Below are positions 9,513 through 18,737 of a stretch of DNA of 64,000 nucleotides, piece after piece. The notes under the pieces were generated by a model. The model made no database searches and was not told where the DNA came from. It saw only the letters and a program-made list of their open reading frames with translations. Position numbers and translations under genes: made by a program. Origin of the DNA: JAICXG01 sp036825615 (lineage in GTDB: Bacteria; Verrucomicrobiota; Verrucomicrobiia; Chthoniobacterales; UBA10450). The stretch is from NCBI GenBank assembly GCA_036825615.1, contig DAISXY010000020.1, positions 1-64,000 on the forward strand, read 5' to 3'. Every line of letters begins with the position of its first letter. The first letter of the stretch is position 1.

Positions 9513-10660
9513 ACGCGCAGCGGCACCTGACGAATGAAGAACGCGCCGCCTGGTGGCAGGGCGCCCTCGCGCCCGATCTCCTGCTCGAGGTGAGCGACCA
9601 TTTGCAGAGTTGCGAGTCTTGTCGGGTTGCGCTTCGAAACACGACCAAACCGGCGGGTCTATCCGGAAGCGCAGCCCAGCCAGGTATGTCATCTCCATCC
9701 TATGAAGAGCTGGTGGCATGGATGGAAGGAGAACTCGATCCGCTTGCCCGGCGCGAACTGAGGCAGCGGCTGGCCGCTTCCACTGCAGCTTCCGCCGAAC
9801 TCGAAGACCTGCATCGCTTCCGGGAAGAGATGCGTCGCTTGCCGCCGCGCGAATATTCGCCGGCGTACGCCGGGATGCCGCGGGCGAGCTGGATTCTTCC
9901 GATCGCCGCCGGACTCGCGCTCGGGCTGGCCTTTATCTGGTGGAATAGCCTTTCGCAAAACGGCGCCGGCATCGCGCTCCGGGACGCCGGGAAAAGTCTG
10001 GTCGTTAGGCAGGATGGCACGGTGCGCGGGCTCGGTCCGCTGCCGGCAGCTTTTGAGCGCACGATCGCGAACGCATTCGCGGGGAAAGTTGCGCCGCCCG
10101 AGGAGGTCGAAAAATTGCGCGGTACCCGCGGCGCACTTGCGGGCGCGCCGGCAACAGGGGGAGAATTCGCCGTTATTGCGCCGCTCGCTACGCTCGTGGA
10201 AACGCCGCGTCCCACTTTCCGCTGGAGAAAGAAAGAGCACGCGACGGGTTATCGGGTGAACCTGATTCGACAAGGGAGCGAAAACGTGGTGAGCAGCCCG
10301 GTTGTGAGTGCGATGGAATGGAAGCCCCAACAGCCTCTCGCGCCGGGCGCGACCTACGAGTGGGAAGTGGAAGCCTTGCGCGATGGCGAACTGATCGCGA
10401 AAGCGCCCGCTCCGCCCGAGCCGGAAGCGCGCTTCGCAATTTTGCCTAACGACAAGCGGGAGGAGCTGGAAAGATTGCGGGCGACGTTCGGACGCTCGCA
10501 TCTCGTGATGGGCCTGGGCTACGAGAAGGCGGGCCTGATCCCGCAGGCCCGGCAGGAGTTCGAAGCCCTGGCGCGAGAAAATCCAAAGAGCGATCTGCCG
10601 AGGAAGCTGATCGCCGGCCTGACGGGTCAGCGGCCGACGAGGACGAACGGCGCCCAATAA
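9509..10660 (+). CDS. Membrane-anchored anti-sigma-like protein with zinc-finger motif
   Basis: A 383-residue protein, translationally coupled to the sigma-like gene (ATGA overlap). The N-terminus has HLQSCESC (H31, C35, C38), the short zinc-finger form typical of zf-HC2 anti-sigma factors. A second zf-HC2-like helical segment without cysteines lies at about 63-110, and one membrane helix at about 127-145. The outer part (about 225-330) has FN3-like features (PRPTFRWRKKEHATGYRV, APGATYEWEVEAL), and the end is TPR-like (GYEKAGLIPQARQEFEAL). A role in holding the sigma factor at the membrane is inferred. Its 3' end overlaps the convergent CHAT gene by 34 bases. Confidence 0.75.
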   Translation: MNAQRHLTNEERAAWWQGALAPDLLLEVSDHLQSCESCRVALRNTTKPAGLSGSAAQPGMSSPSYEELVAWMEGELDPLARRELRQRLAASTAASAELEDLHRFREEMRRLPPREYSPAYAGMPRASWILPIAAGLALGLAFIWWNSLSQNGAGIALRDAGKSLVVRQDGTVRGLGPLPAAFERTIANAFAGKVAPPEEVEKLRGTRGALAGAPATGGEFAVIAPLATLVETPRPTFRWRKKEHATGYRVNLIRQGSENVVSSPVVSAMEWKPQQPLAPGATYEWEVEALRDGELIAKAPAPPEPEARFAILPNDKREELERLRATFGRSHLVMGLGYEKAGLIPQARQEFEALARENPKSDLPRKLIAGLTGQRPTRTNGAQ

Positions 10661-13245
10661 AACGGGTGGCGATAACGCGCATCCTTGCGCAGCTCGAGGC
10701 TGGCGAGGCGCAGGGCCTCGGCATTATCGAGCCCGTCATGCAAGCGGCGATGCAGCTCGATCATGAGAGGCGTGCTGCTCGCGCTATCCACTTTCCACTG
10801 GCTGACGATCGTCGCCGGACAACCCGCGACCATGAAACCCCAGGACAACCCGATCATCCCTTCACCGGCGGTCACTCGCCCACGCGCGGTTTCACAACCG
10901 CAAAGGATGGCCAGCCGGGCATGCAATTTCAGCTGCATTAACTCGCGGGCTTCGAGCCGGCCATCTTCGTTTGGCGCCACGCCAACCTGGGAGAAAAGCA
11001 AATAAGAATAGAGCGGCGCGCGATCGTCGACGACGCCATGCGTGGCAAAATGCAGAATCTCGGCCTCGCCGGCTTTGGCTTTGAACACACTCTCCCGCGC
11101 CTCGGCTCCGATCAGGACTTCGCTCGATCCCAGGTCGTAAATTCTTTGCAACTCCGGCGCCTGTTTTTCGCTTTCGGGGAGTGCCTGCCAATCGCGCATC
11201 AGGGCGACCCTGGTGATCTTGTTCTCGTTCGGTTTGTGCAGCGCGGGATTGATGAAGGCGAGCAACTGGTGCTGGGGAGGTTTGCTGGCCGGCTTCTCCT
11301 GCGCGCGAGCCAGCAGCGTGAGCGATGGCGCATAACGAATCGCACGCTCGGCCAGCAGGGGAGAATCCGCGCTGCGTTCCAAGGCTTGAAAGGGCAGTTC
11401 GCAGAGCGGACCATCCGGGACAATGACGATCGAATCGGTTCCGGTGAGCTCTTTTTCCACCGGGCGAATGAGGTGGTCATACAGGTCGCGCGCCGGTTTT
11501 TCCCAGGCGAGGCTGCGAGTTGCGAGGCGGGTGCGAAAGTCGCTCGTCAGGCGAGCAAGCTCGGAGCGGTTCCTGCCTAACGATCGGAGGATGAGGTGCG
11601 GCTCTTTCTCGTTCTCGCCGCGGGTGAGGAGAAAAAGATAGGATTCATTTTCCGTCAGGGCGTAACGCAGAAGCGCAGTCCGGCCGTTTTTGAAAAGAGG
11701 CGCAAGAGGAGTCAGGGAATCAAGTGGCGGCGGCGGAGTGCCGCGGCGCAGCCCGGGGTGAGCCGTGGCGGAGAGGGTTTCGAATTCGTCGCGCGCCGCT
11801 TCCGCCCGGTGGCAGGCGCGTTGCGCTTCGTCGAGCGCGGCGCCGTCGGTTGTGCGCGCGAGCTCGCGCCGCGCGGTCGCGACTTTGATCTCGAGATCAC
11901 GCAATGTCTTTTGCTCGTCCGCACTCAAAGCCGTGGAGAACTCCGTGCGCGCGCCGCTGGTGATCTCGAGCAGGACGCGCGCGCTCGCCCGCTCCGCCAT
12001 CGCGAGCGCGGCAACGGGCCGGTTTTGCCTAACGAGGAGCGAGATCATTTCCTGATAAGGAGCGATCTGATCGGCAAAAAACTGCTCCCGTTCCGTCTCG
12101 CCGCCGGCGACTTGGTCGCGAACCCGTTCGACCGCGGCGATCGCTTTTTGAAATTCGGCCGCGGCTTCCTCGTCCTGCTTGAGGCCGCGCAGACAGCGGC
12201 CACTTTGCGTCAGCGCGGCTGCCAGCTGCACCTTCTGGTCCAGCTTTTGGAAAAGCACCGCGGCATCTGCAGCCTGCTTTCGCCCGCTTGCAAAATCGCC
12301 GCTCGCTTCCGCAACGCGGGCGAGGCCAAGCAGCGCCTGCGCCTCGCCCGGCACATCGCGCAGCTTGCGCGCGAGATCGAGGCTTTGCCGATATTGCGCA
12401 CGGGCCGCATCAACGCGGTCGCGTTTTAACTCCAGATCTCCCAGCGCCGCGAGCGCGTTCTCGACCCGCGGTTGGAAGTTTGCCTTTTCCGCCACCGCGC
12501 GGGCGCGCTCGATATTTTCAACCGCGCGCTCGTAATCACCGAGCGCGCCGTAGGTCATCCCGATGTTGTTGAAGATGAAAGCCATGTTCCAGGCATCGTC
12601 GTTACCGACGATCGCTCGGGCGCGCTGATAAAATTCGAGGGCGCGCTCCGGTTCTCCTTGATTGCGATAAACCTCCCCGATGCTGTTGAGCGCCGGGATA
12701 ATTCCTTCTTCGTAATTAACCTTTTCGGAAAGGGCGAGTGCGCGATGGAATGATTGCAAGGCATGGGCGAAATCCGATTGCGCGAGATAAGTGATACCGC
12801 GCGATTGCTCGGCGCTGATTAACCCGTGAGCATATTCGTGATGCGCCGAATAAAATTTGAGCGCGTCCTCGAGCATGGCGAGCGCGCCGGGCAGATCACC
12901 CGACTCGCGCAAGACGTATCCGAGGTTTACCTGCGCGGCGGCCAGGTCTTCGCCATCGCCTTCCGCGCGTGCGAGCCGCATGACCAACTCGCAGTCGTTC
13001 GCCGCCCGCAAATATTCACCGCGCAAGACAAGGTCGTAGATGTGCTTGAGAAACTGATCACGAAAAGTCCTGGCCGAAATCGTCGGAGCAAGCGATGCGA
13101 TCAATTGGTCCTGTGCGGCAGGATCGTGACTCGCCTCGACCTTTTCGATGAATTCCGGCGTGATCTGCGGGCTCGCCCCGGCGAAAGCGACCGCAGCGAT
13201 GATATTAGGAAAAAGCAGGAGCCAAAAACGAAAACGGCGGATCAT
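10627..13245 (-). CDS. TPR-repeat CHAT-domain protein (caspase-like fold)
   Basis: Starting at the second methionine (13245) gives 872 residues with a good signal peptide (MIRRFRFWLLLFPN, cleavage near AFAGA). The upstream ATG at 13269 would bury it. Residues about 50-370 are tandem TPRs, for example GDYERAVENIERARAVAEKANF. The C-terminal CHAT domain carries the expected dyad: HFATHG (second His 736) and LCGCETARG (Cys 784), so it looks catalytically intact. CHAT proteins are caspase-superfamily peptidases, some acting in programmed responses with partner proteins. It faces the sigma/anti-sigma pair and overlaps it at the 3' end. A shared pathway is suggested by position only. The substrate is unknown. 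Confidence 0.9.
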   Translation of the reverse strand: MIRRFRFWLLLFPNIIAAVAFAGASPQITPEFIEKVEASHDPAAQDQLIASLAPTISARTFRDQFLKHIYDLVLRGEYLRAANDCELVMRLARAEGDGEDLAAAQVNLGYVLRESGDLPGALAMLEDALKFYSAHHEYAHGLISAEQSRGITYLAQSDFAHALQSFHRALALSEKVNYEEGIIPALNSIGEVYRNQGEPERALEFYQRARAIVGNDDAWNMAFIFNNIGMTYGALGDYERAVENIERARAVAEKANFQPRVENALAALGDLELKRDRVDAARAQYRQSLDLARKLRDVPGEAQALLGLARVAEASGDFASGRKQAADAAVLFQKLDQKVQLAAALTQSGRCLRGLKQDEEAAAEFQKAIAAVERVRDQVAGGETEREQFFADQIAPYQEMISLLVRQNRPVAALAMAERASARVLLEITSGARTEFSTALSADEQKTLRDLEIKVATARRELARTTDGAALDEAQRACHRAEAARDEFETLSATAHPGLRRGTPPPPLDSLTPLAPLFKNGRTALLRYALTENESYLFLLTRGENEKEPHLILRSLGRNRSELARLTSDFRTRLATRSLAWEKPARDLYDHLIRPVEKELTGTDSIVIVPDGPLCELPFQALERSADSPLLAERAIRYAPSLTLLARAQEKPASKPPQHQLLAFINPALHKPNENKITRVALMRDWQALPESEKQAPELQRIYDLGSSEVLIGAEARESVFKAKAGEAEILHFATHGVVDDRAPLYSYLLFSQVGVAPNEDGRLEARELMQLKLHARLAILCGCETARGRVTAGEGMIGLSWGFMVAGCPATIVSQWKVDSASSTPLMIELHRRLHDGLDNAEALRLASLELRKDARYRHPFYWAPFVLVGR

Positions 13246-13355
13246 TGGCGGGCGCGAAAAGTAGCACATGCTGGCTCAGTCGAAGGGAATTCAGCCAGAC
13301 TCGTGCCGGAGACGTGGCTCGACCCAAGAAGCGGCGCCGATAATGCGCAGAACTT

Positions 13356-13844
13356 TCAGCCTTCCGGCGGAAGATGTTTTGGGTGCCGAAGAAACCGCTC
13401 CTCCAACCAGTGCAGCGCGCGCAAAATGAAAAGGCAGAGAACGGTGACGCCGCAGGCCACGATGTAAAGCTTGAGCGCGATTGCGAGCGCAATCGGCGCC
13501 GTCGCCAGGAGCGAAGCCGCGGTCGTCAGGCCATGTTTCCGGCTGTGGGGTGATCCGCGAAAAATTGTGCCCGCTCCGATGAAAGAAATGCCGACCGCGA
13601 TCGCCTCAATCAGGCGAGTCGGGTCGGTCCGGAGATAATTGCCGGGAAAACGTGCCGCTGAATCTGCGATCAGCTCCTGTCCTAACCTGACAAAGAGAAA
13701 GGTGGCGACACAAACCAGCATGTGGGTGCGGAAGCCGGCCCATTTTCCCGCTGCCTCACGTTCCCAGCCAAGGACGCCGCCAAGTGCGGCTGCGATCAGC
13801 GCCTGGAGCAAAATCCGGAGTTGCTCGTTATAATCCATTTCCAT
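13356..13844 (-). CDS. MgtC/SapB family membrane protein
   Basis: A 162-residue protein if started at the ATG at 13844 (MEMDYNEQ). Longer upstream readings add a basic tail with no family match. It contains the family core GGVLGWEREAAGKWAGFRTHMLV, followed by SFIGAGTIFRG and GLTTAASLLATAPIALAIAL, with four to five hydrophobic segments. MgtC/SapB proteins are inner-membrane proteins tied to magnesium limitation and intracellular survival in pathogens, and their role in environmental bacteria is not settled. It is divergent from the citrulline hydrolase-like gene across 126 bases. The family call is solid; the substrate or partner cannot be read. Confidence 0.9.
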   Translation of the reverse strand: MEMDYNEQLRILLQALIAAALGGVLGWEREAAGKWAGFRTHMLVCVATFLFVRLGQELIADSAARFPGNYLRTDPTRLIEAIAVGISFIGAGTIFRGSPHSRKHGLTTAASLLATAPIALAIALKLYIVACGVTVLCLFILRALHWLEERFLRHPKHLPPEG

Positions 13845-13970
13845 CCTCCAGCCTAACAACGCCGGTGCTGACGAAAGAGGATTTATTTGCCTCGCATTCG
13901 CGACGGCGAACTTCACGCGACTGCGCCCCGATTTGCATTTCCGCTGTCGCGAGCGCAAGAGGGATGGCAA

Positions 13971-14900
13971 ATGACCGAGCAAACCGCGCGGGCTGTGGTC
14001 ATGATTCGGCCGCACCGCTTTTCTTCGAATCCGGAGACGGTGCTGGATAACGCCTTCCAGCAGCCGACGGTCATGGATGACGCGGAGCTAATTGCGCAAC
14101 GCGCCCGGATGGAGTTTGACGCGGCCGTGGCGCAACTCCGGGCCGTTGGCGTGGTCGTGCATGTCTTTGACGACACGCCGACGCCGGACAAGCCGGACGC
14201 AGTCTTCCCGAATAATTGGTTCTCCACCCACGAGGACGGGCGGGTGGTGCTTTACCCAATGGCGACGCCCTCGCGCCGGGCGGAACGACGGCGCGACGTG
14301 ATCGACCAGTTGCGGCGAAATTATCGGGTCAGCGAGGTTGTGGATTACACCGCCTTCGAAACGCGGGGCCTGTATCTCGAAGGCACGGGCAGCCTCGTGC
14401 TCGATTATGTGCACCGCCTCGCCTATGTCTCGCTTTCAGGCCGCGCCATGATCGAGCCGCTGGAGAAGTTTTGCGCGGATTTCGGCTACGAGCCGATCAC
14501 GTTCGAAAGCCAGGACCTCGAGGGTCGCCCGATTTATCACACCAACGTCATGATGTGTCTCGGGAAGGAGTTGGCGCTGATCGGGCTCGATTCGATCAGG
14601 CAAGCGGATGAGCGGAGGAAAGTGCGGGCGTGTCTGGAAAAGACCGGGAAAACAATTGTCGAGCTGACCCCGCAACAGATCGCGAACTTCGCCGGTAACG
14701 CGCTGGAATTGCAGAACGGGCGGGAAAACTTGCTCGTCCTCTCCGAACGTGCGGGCGCCCAGCTGACTCCGGCGCAACGGCGAACGATCGAGCGGCTTGC
14801 ACGGCTGGTTCTCCTTTCTTTGCCCACGATTGAACTGGCCGGGGGAAGCGCGCGCTGCATGCTGGCGGCGATTCATCTGCCGCTGCTCGCCGACGCCTAG
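13971..14900 (+). CDS. ctlX: CtlX-type citrulline hydrolase / amidinotransferase-fold enzyme
   Basis: A 309-residue protein starting at ATG 13971, preceded by the ribosome-binding-like AGAGGGA; an in-frame upstream start lacks family sequence. It belongs to the arginine-deiminase/DDAH superfamily. It shows PDAVFPNNWFSTHEDG near residue 65, the motif around the first acidic and His residues, then YLEGTGSLVLD near 135, HTNVMMCLG near 185 and the C-terminal nucleophile segment GGSARCML near 296. CtlX enzymes hydrolyse the ureido group of citrulline, giving ornithine, CO2 and ammonia. Substrate choice within this fold is hard to predict, so a related guanidino or ureido substrate is possible. No arginine-catabolism partners flank it. 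Confidence 0.85.
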   Translation: MTEQTARAVVMIRPHRFSSNPETVLDNAFQQPTVMDDAELIAQRARMEFDAAVAQLRAVGVVVHVFDDTPTPDKPDAVFPNNWFSTHEDGRVVLYPMATPSRRAERRRDVIDQLRRNYRVSEVVDYTAFETRGLYLEGTGSLVLDYVHRLAYVSLSGRAMIEPLEKFCADFGYEPITFESQDLEGRPIYHTNVMMCLGKELALIGLDSIRQADERRKVRACLEKTGKTIVELTPQQIANFAGNALELQNGRENLLVLSERAGAQLTPAQRRTIERLARLVLLSLPTIELAGGSARCMLAAIHLPLLADA

Positions 14901-14966
14901 GGCGCTCGAAGCTCTCAGCGGGGCCAGAGCCGTGGCCCGCGACGTGCTAATGCCATCTATCGGACG

Positions 14967-15191
14967 ATGGCAAAACCGCGCGAACCGACCACGCATCCCA
15001 AACCCGGGAAGAAATCTTCCGGATCAAAGCGCCCTGTGGGCAGGCCGCGGAAGCGCCGCCGTCCCCGTGCGAAAAAGGCCGCAACCAACGAGCCGCCCGG
15101 TTCGGAGTCGGTCGGCCGACTCGAACGCACCCGGCGTTTGCTGCTCGCCGCCCTGCGGGTGTGGGAACTGAAACGGCGCGTGCGCGATTAG
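14967..15191 (+). CDS. Small basic protein with AT-hook-like motif
   Basis: A 74-residue, strongly basic protein. Residues 18-36 read GSKRPVGRPRKRRRPRAKK, containing the GRPRK core of an AT-hook minor-groove binding motif. The C-terminal half (RLERTRRLLLAALRVWELKRR) could form an amphipathic helix. The ribosome binding site is weak. It sits between the CtlX-like gene and the J-domain gene on the same strand, 40 bases before the latter. Nucleic-acid binding is inferred from composition only, and the gene may not be real. Confidence 0.45.
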   Translation: MAKPREPTTHPKPGKKSSGSKRPVGRPRKRRRPRAKKAATNEPPGSESVGRLERTRRLLLAALRVWELKRRVRD

Positions 15192-15231
15192 CGCGGCTTT
15201 CGCCGCCAAAGCCGCGCGCGTAGATTGCGCA

Positions 15232-16335
15232 ATGACGCGAGGGTCAAGGGCGCGAATAATTGCCAGGGAATCTGGCCGCGGTGCGAGGAGCGGCGAGATT
15301 GTGCTCATCGAGCAGGCCTCTTTGCGGGAACGCGCGGCGACGGATTGCGCGGAGGCGATGGCACGACTGAACCGGGCGCGGACCGGCTGGCACCATTTCG
15401 AAAGGAAAGACAAACCCGCTTTCATTCGCTGGCGCGCACGGGAGTTTGGTGCGCTCCTCAGCCGGGCGCGCGAAGTCGAGATTCAGATTCGCGACCTGCA
15501 GACGCTCGTGCACGAGGTCGAGACGGAAACGCGCCGCGGCTTCTGCGATCCCTACACGGCTTACGAGCGGGTGATCGCGCGCCGCCGTAATTCCGGGTTG
15601 CCTGGGGAAGAAGAAAAACGCGGCTCCGCGCAAACCCATGGCAATGAACCGCGGCGGCTGAGTGATTTCGAGAAAGAGGCTCTCTTTCAGGATTGGGTGC
15701 GGCAGTCGTTAGGCACGCATCCCGACAAGATGGACGATGCGGCTTATGCGAGGAGTTTCGAAGCTTTCAAAGCCCACATGTTTCGGCCGCTGCCGGAGGA
15801 AGCACCGCCGGCTCCTAAGAAACCACGACGGATCGAGAACAAAGAGGTAGAGGAAGAGGAAGAGGAAGATGTGAGGGCGGTGGATGCGCGGGTGAAGGAA
15901 CTTTATCGGCGGCTGGTTCGGCGGCTGCACCCCGACTTGCGCGCCGATGGGAGCGCCGAGGTCTCCGCGCTCTGGCATGAAGTGCAGGAGGCGTACGCGG
16001 CGAGTGATGTCGCGCGGCTGGAGATTCTGCTCGCGCTCAGCGACATCGAAGCCAACCAATCGGATGAGCAAACGCTCTCGCAAATGCGCGCGGTTTTTGC
16101 CGAACTGCAGCGTTCGCTGCGCGCACTGGAGAAAAGTTTGCTCGAAGCGGAAGGCGAAGATGCATGGGATTTCGCGCGCCTCGGACCGAATGAGCCACTC
16201 CGGCTCCGGGTCGAACGGCAGTTGAAAACCGATCTCGCCACGCGCGCGCGCCGGCTTGATCTCCTCAGTCGCACGGTTGCGGAATGGGCGCAGGGACCGG
16301 TCGCAAACGGGCAGGTGAGCGTTGCGTTTCGCTGA
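15232..16335 (+). CDS. J-domain-like protein of unknown function
   Basis: A 367-residue, charged and mostly helical protein. Residues about 30-105 form a coiled-coil-like region. An acidic run encoded by GAA/GAG repeats lies at about 207-214. Residues about 220-270 read VKELYRRLVRRLHPDLR and WHEVQEAYAASDVARLEIL, matching helices II and III of a DnaJ J domain with an intact HPD motif. J domains stimulate Hsp70 ATPases, so it may recruit DnaK to a client bound by the other regions. That is inference. An alternative GTG start at 15301 has a better upstream GAGGAG and would remove a basic N-terminal tail. It has no chaperone neighbours. Confidence 0.75.
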   Translation: MTRGSRARIIARESGRGARSGEIVLIEQASLRERAATDCAEAMARLNRARTGWHHFERKDKPAFIRWRAREFGALLSRAREVEIQIRDLQTLVHEVETETRRGFCDPYTAYERVIARRRNSGLPGEEEKRGSAQTHGNEPRRLSDFEKEALFQDWVRQSLGTHPDKMDDAAYARSFEAFKAHMFRPLPEEAPPAPKKPRRIENKEVEEEEEEDVRAVDARVKELYRRLVRRLHPDLRADGSAEVSALWHEVQEAYAASDVARLEILLALSDIEANQSDEQTLSQMRAVFAELQRSLRALEKSLLEAEGEDAWDFARLGPNEPLRLRVERQLKTDLATRARRLDLLSRTVAEWAQGPVANGQVSVAFR

Positions 16336-16632
16336 TCTGGAGCGGTTGACAGACTCCGGGCGTGGCCCTCACCGGCGGCTATCGCCGTCCGCCTCCCCCC
16401 GCAGAGGAATTTGCGTTGTCCTGCATCCCGCTCCCAGTCGTGCTCCCCGCATCCCGCTTCGAGTCCTGCTCCTGCTCCTGCTCCTGCTCGTGCTCGTGCT
16501 CCTACGCGCGCCCCTCTTCCCGCGGCTGCTGGAGCTTCCATTCTCTCCCCGTGGGAGAGACGCACGCGCGAAGCGCGGCAGTGAGGGCACCGTTGGTGAC
16601 CCCGGCAGGTGCAACAAACCGGAATCCGTCGC
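16336..16632. other. Intergenic stretch with hexanucleotide microsatellite
   Basis: No credible gene. It holds a CCTGCT-type tandem hexamer (16465-16503, about six units, the last ones changed to CGTGCT) and a short inverted motif CTCTCCCCGTGGGAGAG near 16541. It lies between the 3' ends of two convergent genes. Confidence 0.6.
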
Positions 16633-17547
16633 TTAAACCTGCCGCGACCGAAGCGGAACCGGAATCCCACTGCGCGCGTAGTGGGCCCCGGAGTAGCCAA
16701 GTTTCTCCAACACGGACGCGAAAATTTCGTCGAGCCGCCGAATGGTTTCCGGCTGCAACTTCTCCCGATGATCGCCGGGTGTGACCTTGCGCTTGTGCGA
16801 CCAGACATCTTCCTGTTCTTCGGCGGCAACGCTATTCGCGTGCCGGGCTTCGACGACGGCGCGCGTCTCTTCGGGGTTGGCGAGGTCAAAGCCGGCGATG
16901 ATTTTGCCTAACCAGCTCGGGAACGACAGCACCATCTCTTCGTAGGAAACGACGATCGCATTTGGTCGCGGAAAAACTTCCTCGAGATAACGCTGATAGC
17001 GATCGAGCACCGTGCCGACGTGCTGCTTGTAGCGCGAGCCGATTCCGTAATCGCCCCGGTAGCGGTAGAAAGCCTCGCCCACCATATCGAGCACGAACTT
17101 GTCGATCCCGGCCTCCGCCACCTCTTTCCGATACCCAGTGTGGCGCTCGATCTCGCCCGCGTGCATGAAGCAATAGCTGTAGAACATCGAGACGAGCACG
17201 TCGCGCGGGTCGCGCAAATGCAGAATGATGCTCGCTTCTTCCAGCGCCTCGCTCGGAACGAAAAACCGGATCGGGCCGAAACAGCCGCGCCGTTTCGCGA
17301 TAAAATCGTGCCCGGCAAAGATCCGGTCGAAGGGGAGCGCGCTTTTGGATTCGTTAGGCGAATAATAGCGAATCCGGTTCAGCTCGCAGATGTCCTTGAG
17401 GACGCGATGCAACACCATCGAGCCCGCCTTGTGAGTCGTGAACCCAATGATGTTGCGCTCCGGATGGCGCCATTTCTTTCGCAAGAGCATGAGCAGGTTC
17501 CGCGGCGTGCGGCTACCCAATTTGTTTTCCTGCGCGGCGTTGTCCAT
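16633..17547 (-). CDS. Sulfotransferase-domain protein
   Basis: A 304-residue protein with the two PAPS-binding signatures of sulfotransferases. The 5'-phosphosulfate loop region is FTTHKAGSMVLHRVLKD near residues 36-52. The 3'-phosphate motif is LHLRDPRDVLVSMFYSY near 130-146. The remainder follows the alpha/beta P-loop fold, with a basic C-terminus. Such enzymes transfer sulfate from PAPS to a sugar, lipid or small molecule, and the acceptor cannot be told from sequence. It starts nine bases from the divergent TPR-like gene, so the two promoters must overlap the opposite genes' 5' ends. No polysaccharide genes flank it. Confidence 0.85.
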   Translation of the reverse strand: MDNAAQENKLGSRTPRNLLMLLRKKWRHPERNIIGFTTHKAGSMVLHRVLKDICELNRIRYYSPNESKSALPFDRIFAGHDFIAKRRGCFGPIRFFVPSEALEEASIILHLRDPRDVLVSMFYSYCFMHAGEIERHTGYRKEVAEAGIDKFVLDMVGEAFYRYRGDYGIGSRYKQHVGTVLDRYQRYLEEVFPRPNAIVVSYEEMVLSFPSWLGKIIAGFDLANPEETRAVVEARHANSVAAEEQEDVWSHKRKVTPGDHREKLQPETIRRLDEIFASVLEKLGYSGAHYARSGIPVPLRSRQV

Positions 17548-17555
17548 TCTTTCAG

Positions 17556-18140
17556 ATGGCGCGGTACTTTCTCGTTTTCTTGCTCGTTTGTCCGCTCTTG
17601 CGCGCAGGCGAGGAGGAGAGACAGGTGGCCGAGCTTTACGCCCGCGGCCTCGCCGGTGAGAAACAGGCGGTGATCGACTGCATCGGCCTTCTGCAAAAGC
17701 ATCTTGAGCAGGTGCCTCGGGATCAGCTGGCGAGAGTCTATCTCGGTAGCGCCTGGACCCTCCGCAGTCGTGATCTGCCGATCGGTTTCTCGAAACTCAG
17801 CGCCCTCCGCGAAGGTATCCGGCTCATGGACGAAGCCGCGGCCGCTGCGCCGAAAAACGCAAAGATTCTCCTCTTGCGCGCAGTGACAAACGAAGCCCTG
17901 CCCGCCTTTCTTGGTCGCCGTCCGACGGCGCACGCGCAGCTCGAGGAACTGCTTGGAATTGTGGAAAAGGAACCGGGCAGACTCGAGCCGGCGGATCGGG
18001 AGCTGCTTTATCTAAACGCCGGCCGTGCGGCCGCCGAAGCCGGCGAGAAAGACGAGGCGCGGCAACTCTGGGAGCGCGGCCTAACGATCAAGGCCGATCC
18101 CAAATTGAGCGCCGAGATTCGGGCCGCGCTCGCAAAGTAA
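17556..18140 (+). CDS. Exported TPR-like protein
   Basis: A 194-residue protein with a short signal peptide (MARYFLVFLLVCPLLRA). The mature part is helical with TPR-like pairs: RVYLGSAWTLRSRDLP, LREGIRLMDEAAAAAPKNAKILLLRAVTNEALP, and at the end LYLNAGRAAAEAGEKDEARQLWERGL. Periplasmic location is inferred. It is 37 bases before hpt on the same strand and may share its transcript. No enzymatic motif was seen, so function is unknown; a scaffold or adaptor role is the usual one for such repeats. Confidence 0.75.
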   Translation: MARYFLVFLLVCPLLRAGEEERQVAELYARGLAGEKQAVIDCIGLLQKHLEQVPRDQLARVYLGSAWTLRSRDLPIGFSKLSALREGIRLMDEAAAAAPKNAKILLLRAVTNEALPAFLGRRPTAHAQLEELLGIVEKEPGRLEPADRELLYLNAGRAAAEAGEKDEARQLWERGLTIKADPKLSAEIRAALAK

Positions 18141-18177
18141 TTTTCAGCTGTCGCCCTTCCGACGTAGCTTTAGTCCA

Positions 18178-18729
18178 ATGCAGGAAGATCTCGAGCGCGT
18201 CCTCTTCGATGAAGCGACGATTCTGCGCCGGCTCGATGAACTGGCCGCGCAAATCTCGGCCGAATATCGCAACCGCGACCTGACCGTGATCGCAATCCTT
18301 AACGGCAGCATCATTCTCATGGCCGATCTCCTCCGGCGGATTCCGCTTCCGCTCAAACTCGATTGCCTGAGCGTGGCGAGTTATCATGGTCGGACGGCGC
18401 CGAGCGGCGAGATCGAGTTCCGCCAGATTGCTCTTCCCGATGTGGAGAACCGCCACATCCTGATCCTCGACGACATCCTCGACAGCGGCATGACCCTCAC
18501 CGCGATAAGGGAAAAGCTGGACGAGAAACGGCCGCGCAGCCTGAAAACCTGCGTCCTTCTCCGGAAACGGAAAGCGCGCCGGCGCCCGGTCGAAGTCGAT
18601 TACGTCGGTTTTGAAATTGGGGACGAATTCGTCGTCGGCTACGGGCTCGATTACATGGAACAATATCGCAACCTCCCCTGCATCGGCGTGTTGCGGAAGG
18701 AGAAGATCCTTTCGCCTAACCAAACCTAA
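18178..18729 (+). CDS. hpt: Hypoxanthine phosphoribosyltransferase
   Basis: A 183-residue type I phosphoribosyltransferase. The PRPP-binding loop reads HILILDDILDSGMTL near residues 96-110, with the two acidic residues of the family. The first loop is VIAILNGSIILMADL near 40-54, and the purine-binding C-terminus includes VDYVGFEIGDEFVVGYGLDY. It converts hypoxanthine or guanine plus PRPP to the nucleotide in purine salvage. Length and motif order are standard. It is followed eight bases later by a MoaD/ThiS-like gene, probably on one transcript, with no obvious biochemical link. Confidence 0.95.
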   Translation: MQEDLERVLFDEATILRRLDELAAQISAEYRNRDLTVIAILNGSIILMADLLRRIPLPLKLDCLSVASYHGRTAPSGEIEFRQIALPDVENRHILILDDILDSGMTLTAIREKLDEKRPRSLKTCVLLRKRKARRRPVEVDYVGFEIGDEFVVGYGLDYMEQYRNLPCIGVLRKEKILSPNQT

Positions 18730-18737
18730 CGAACGAG

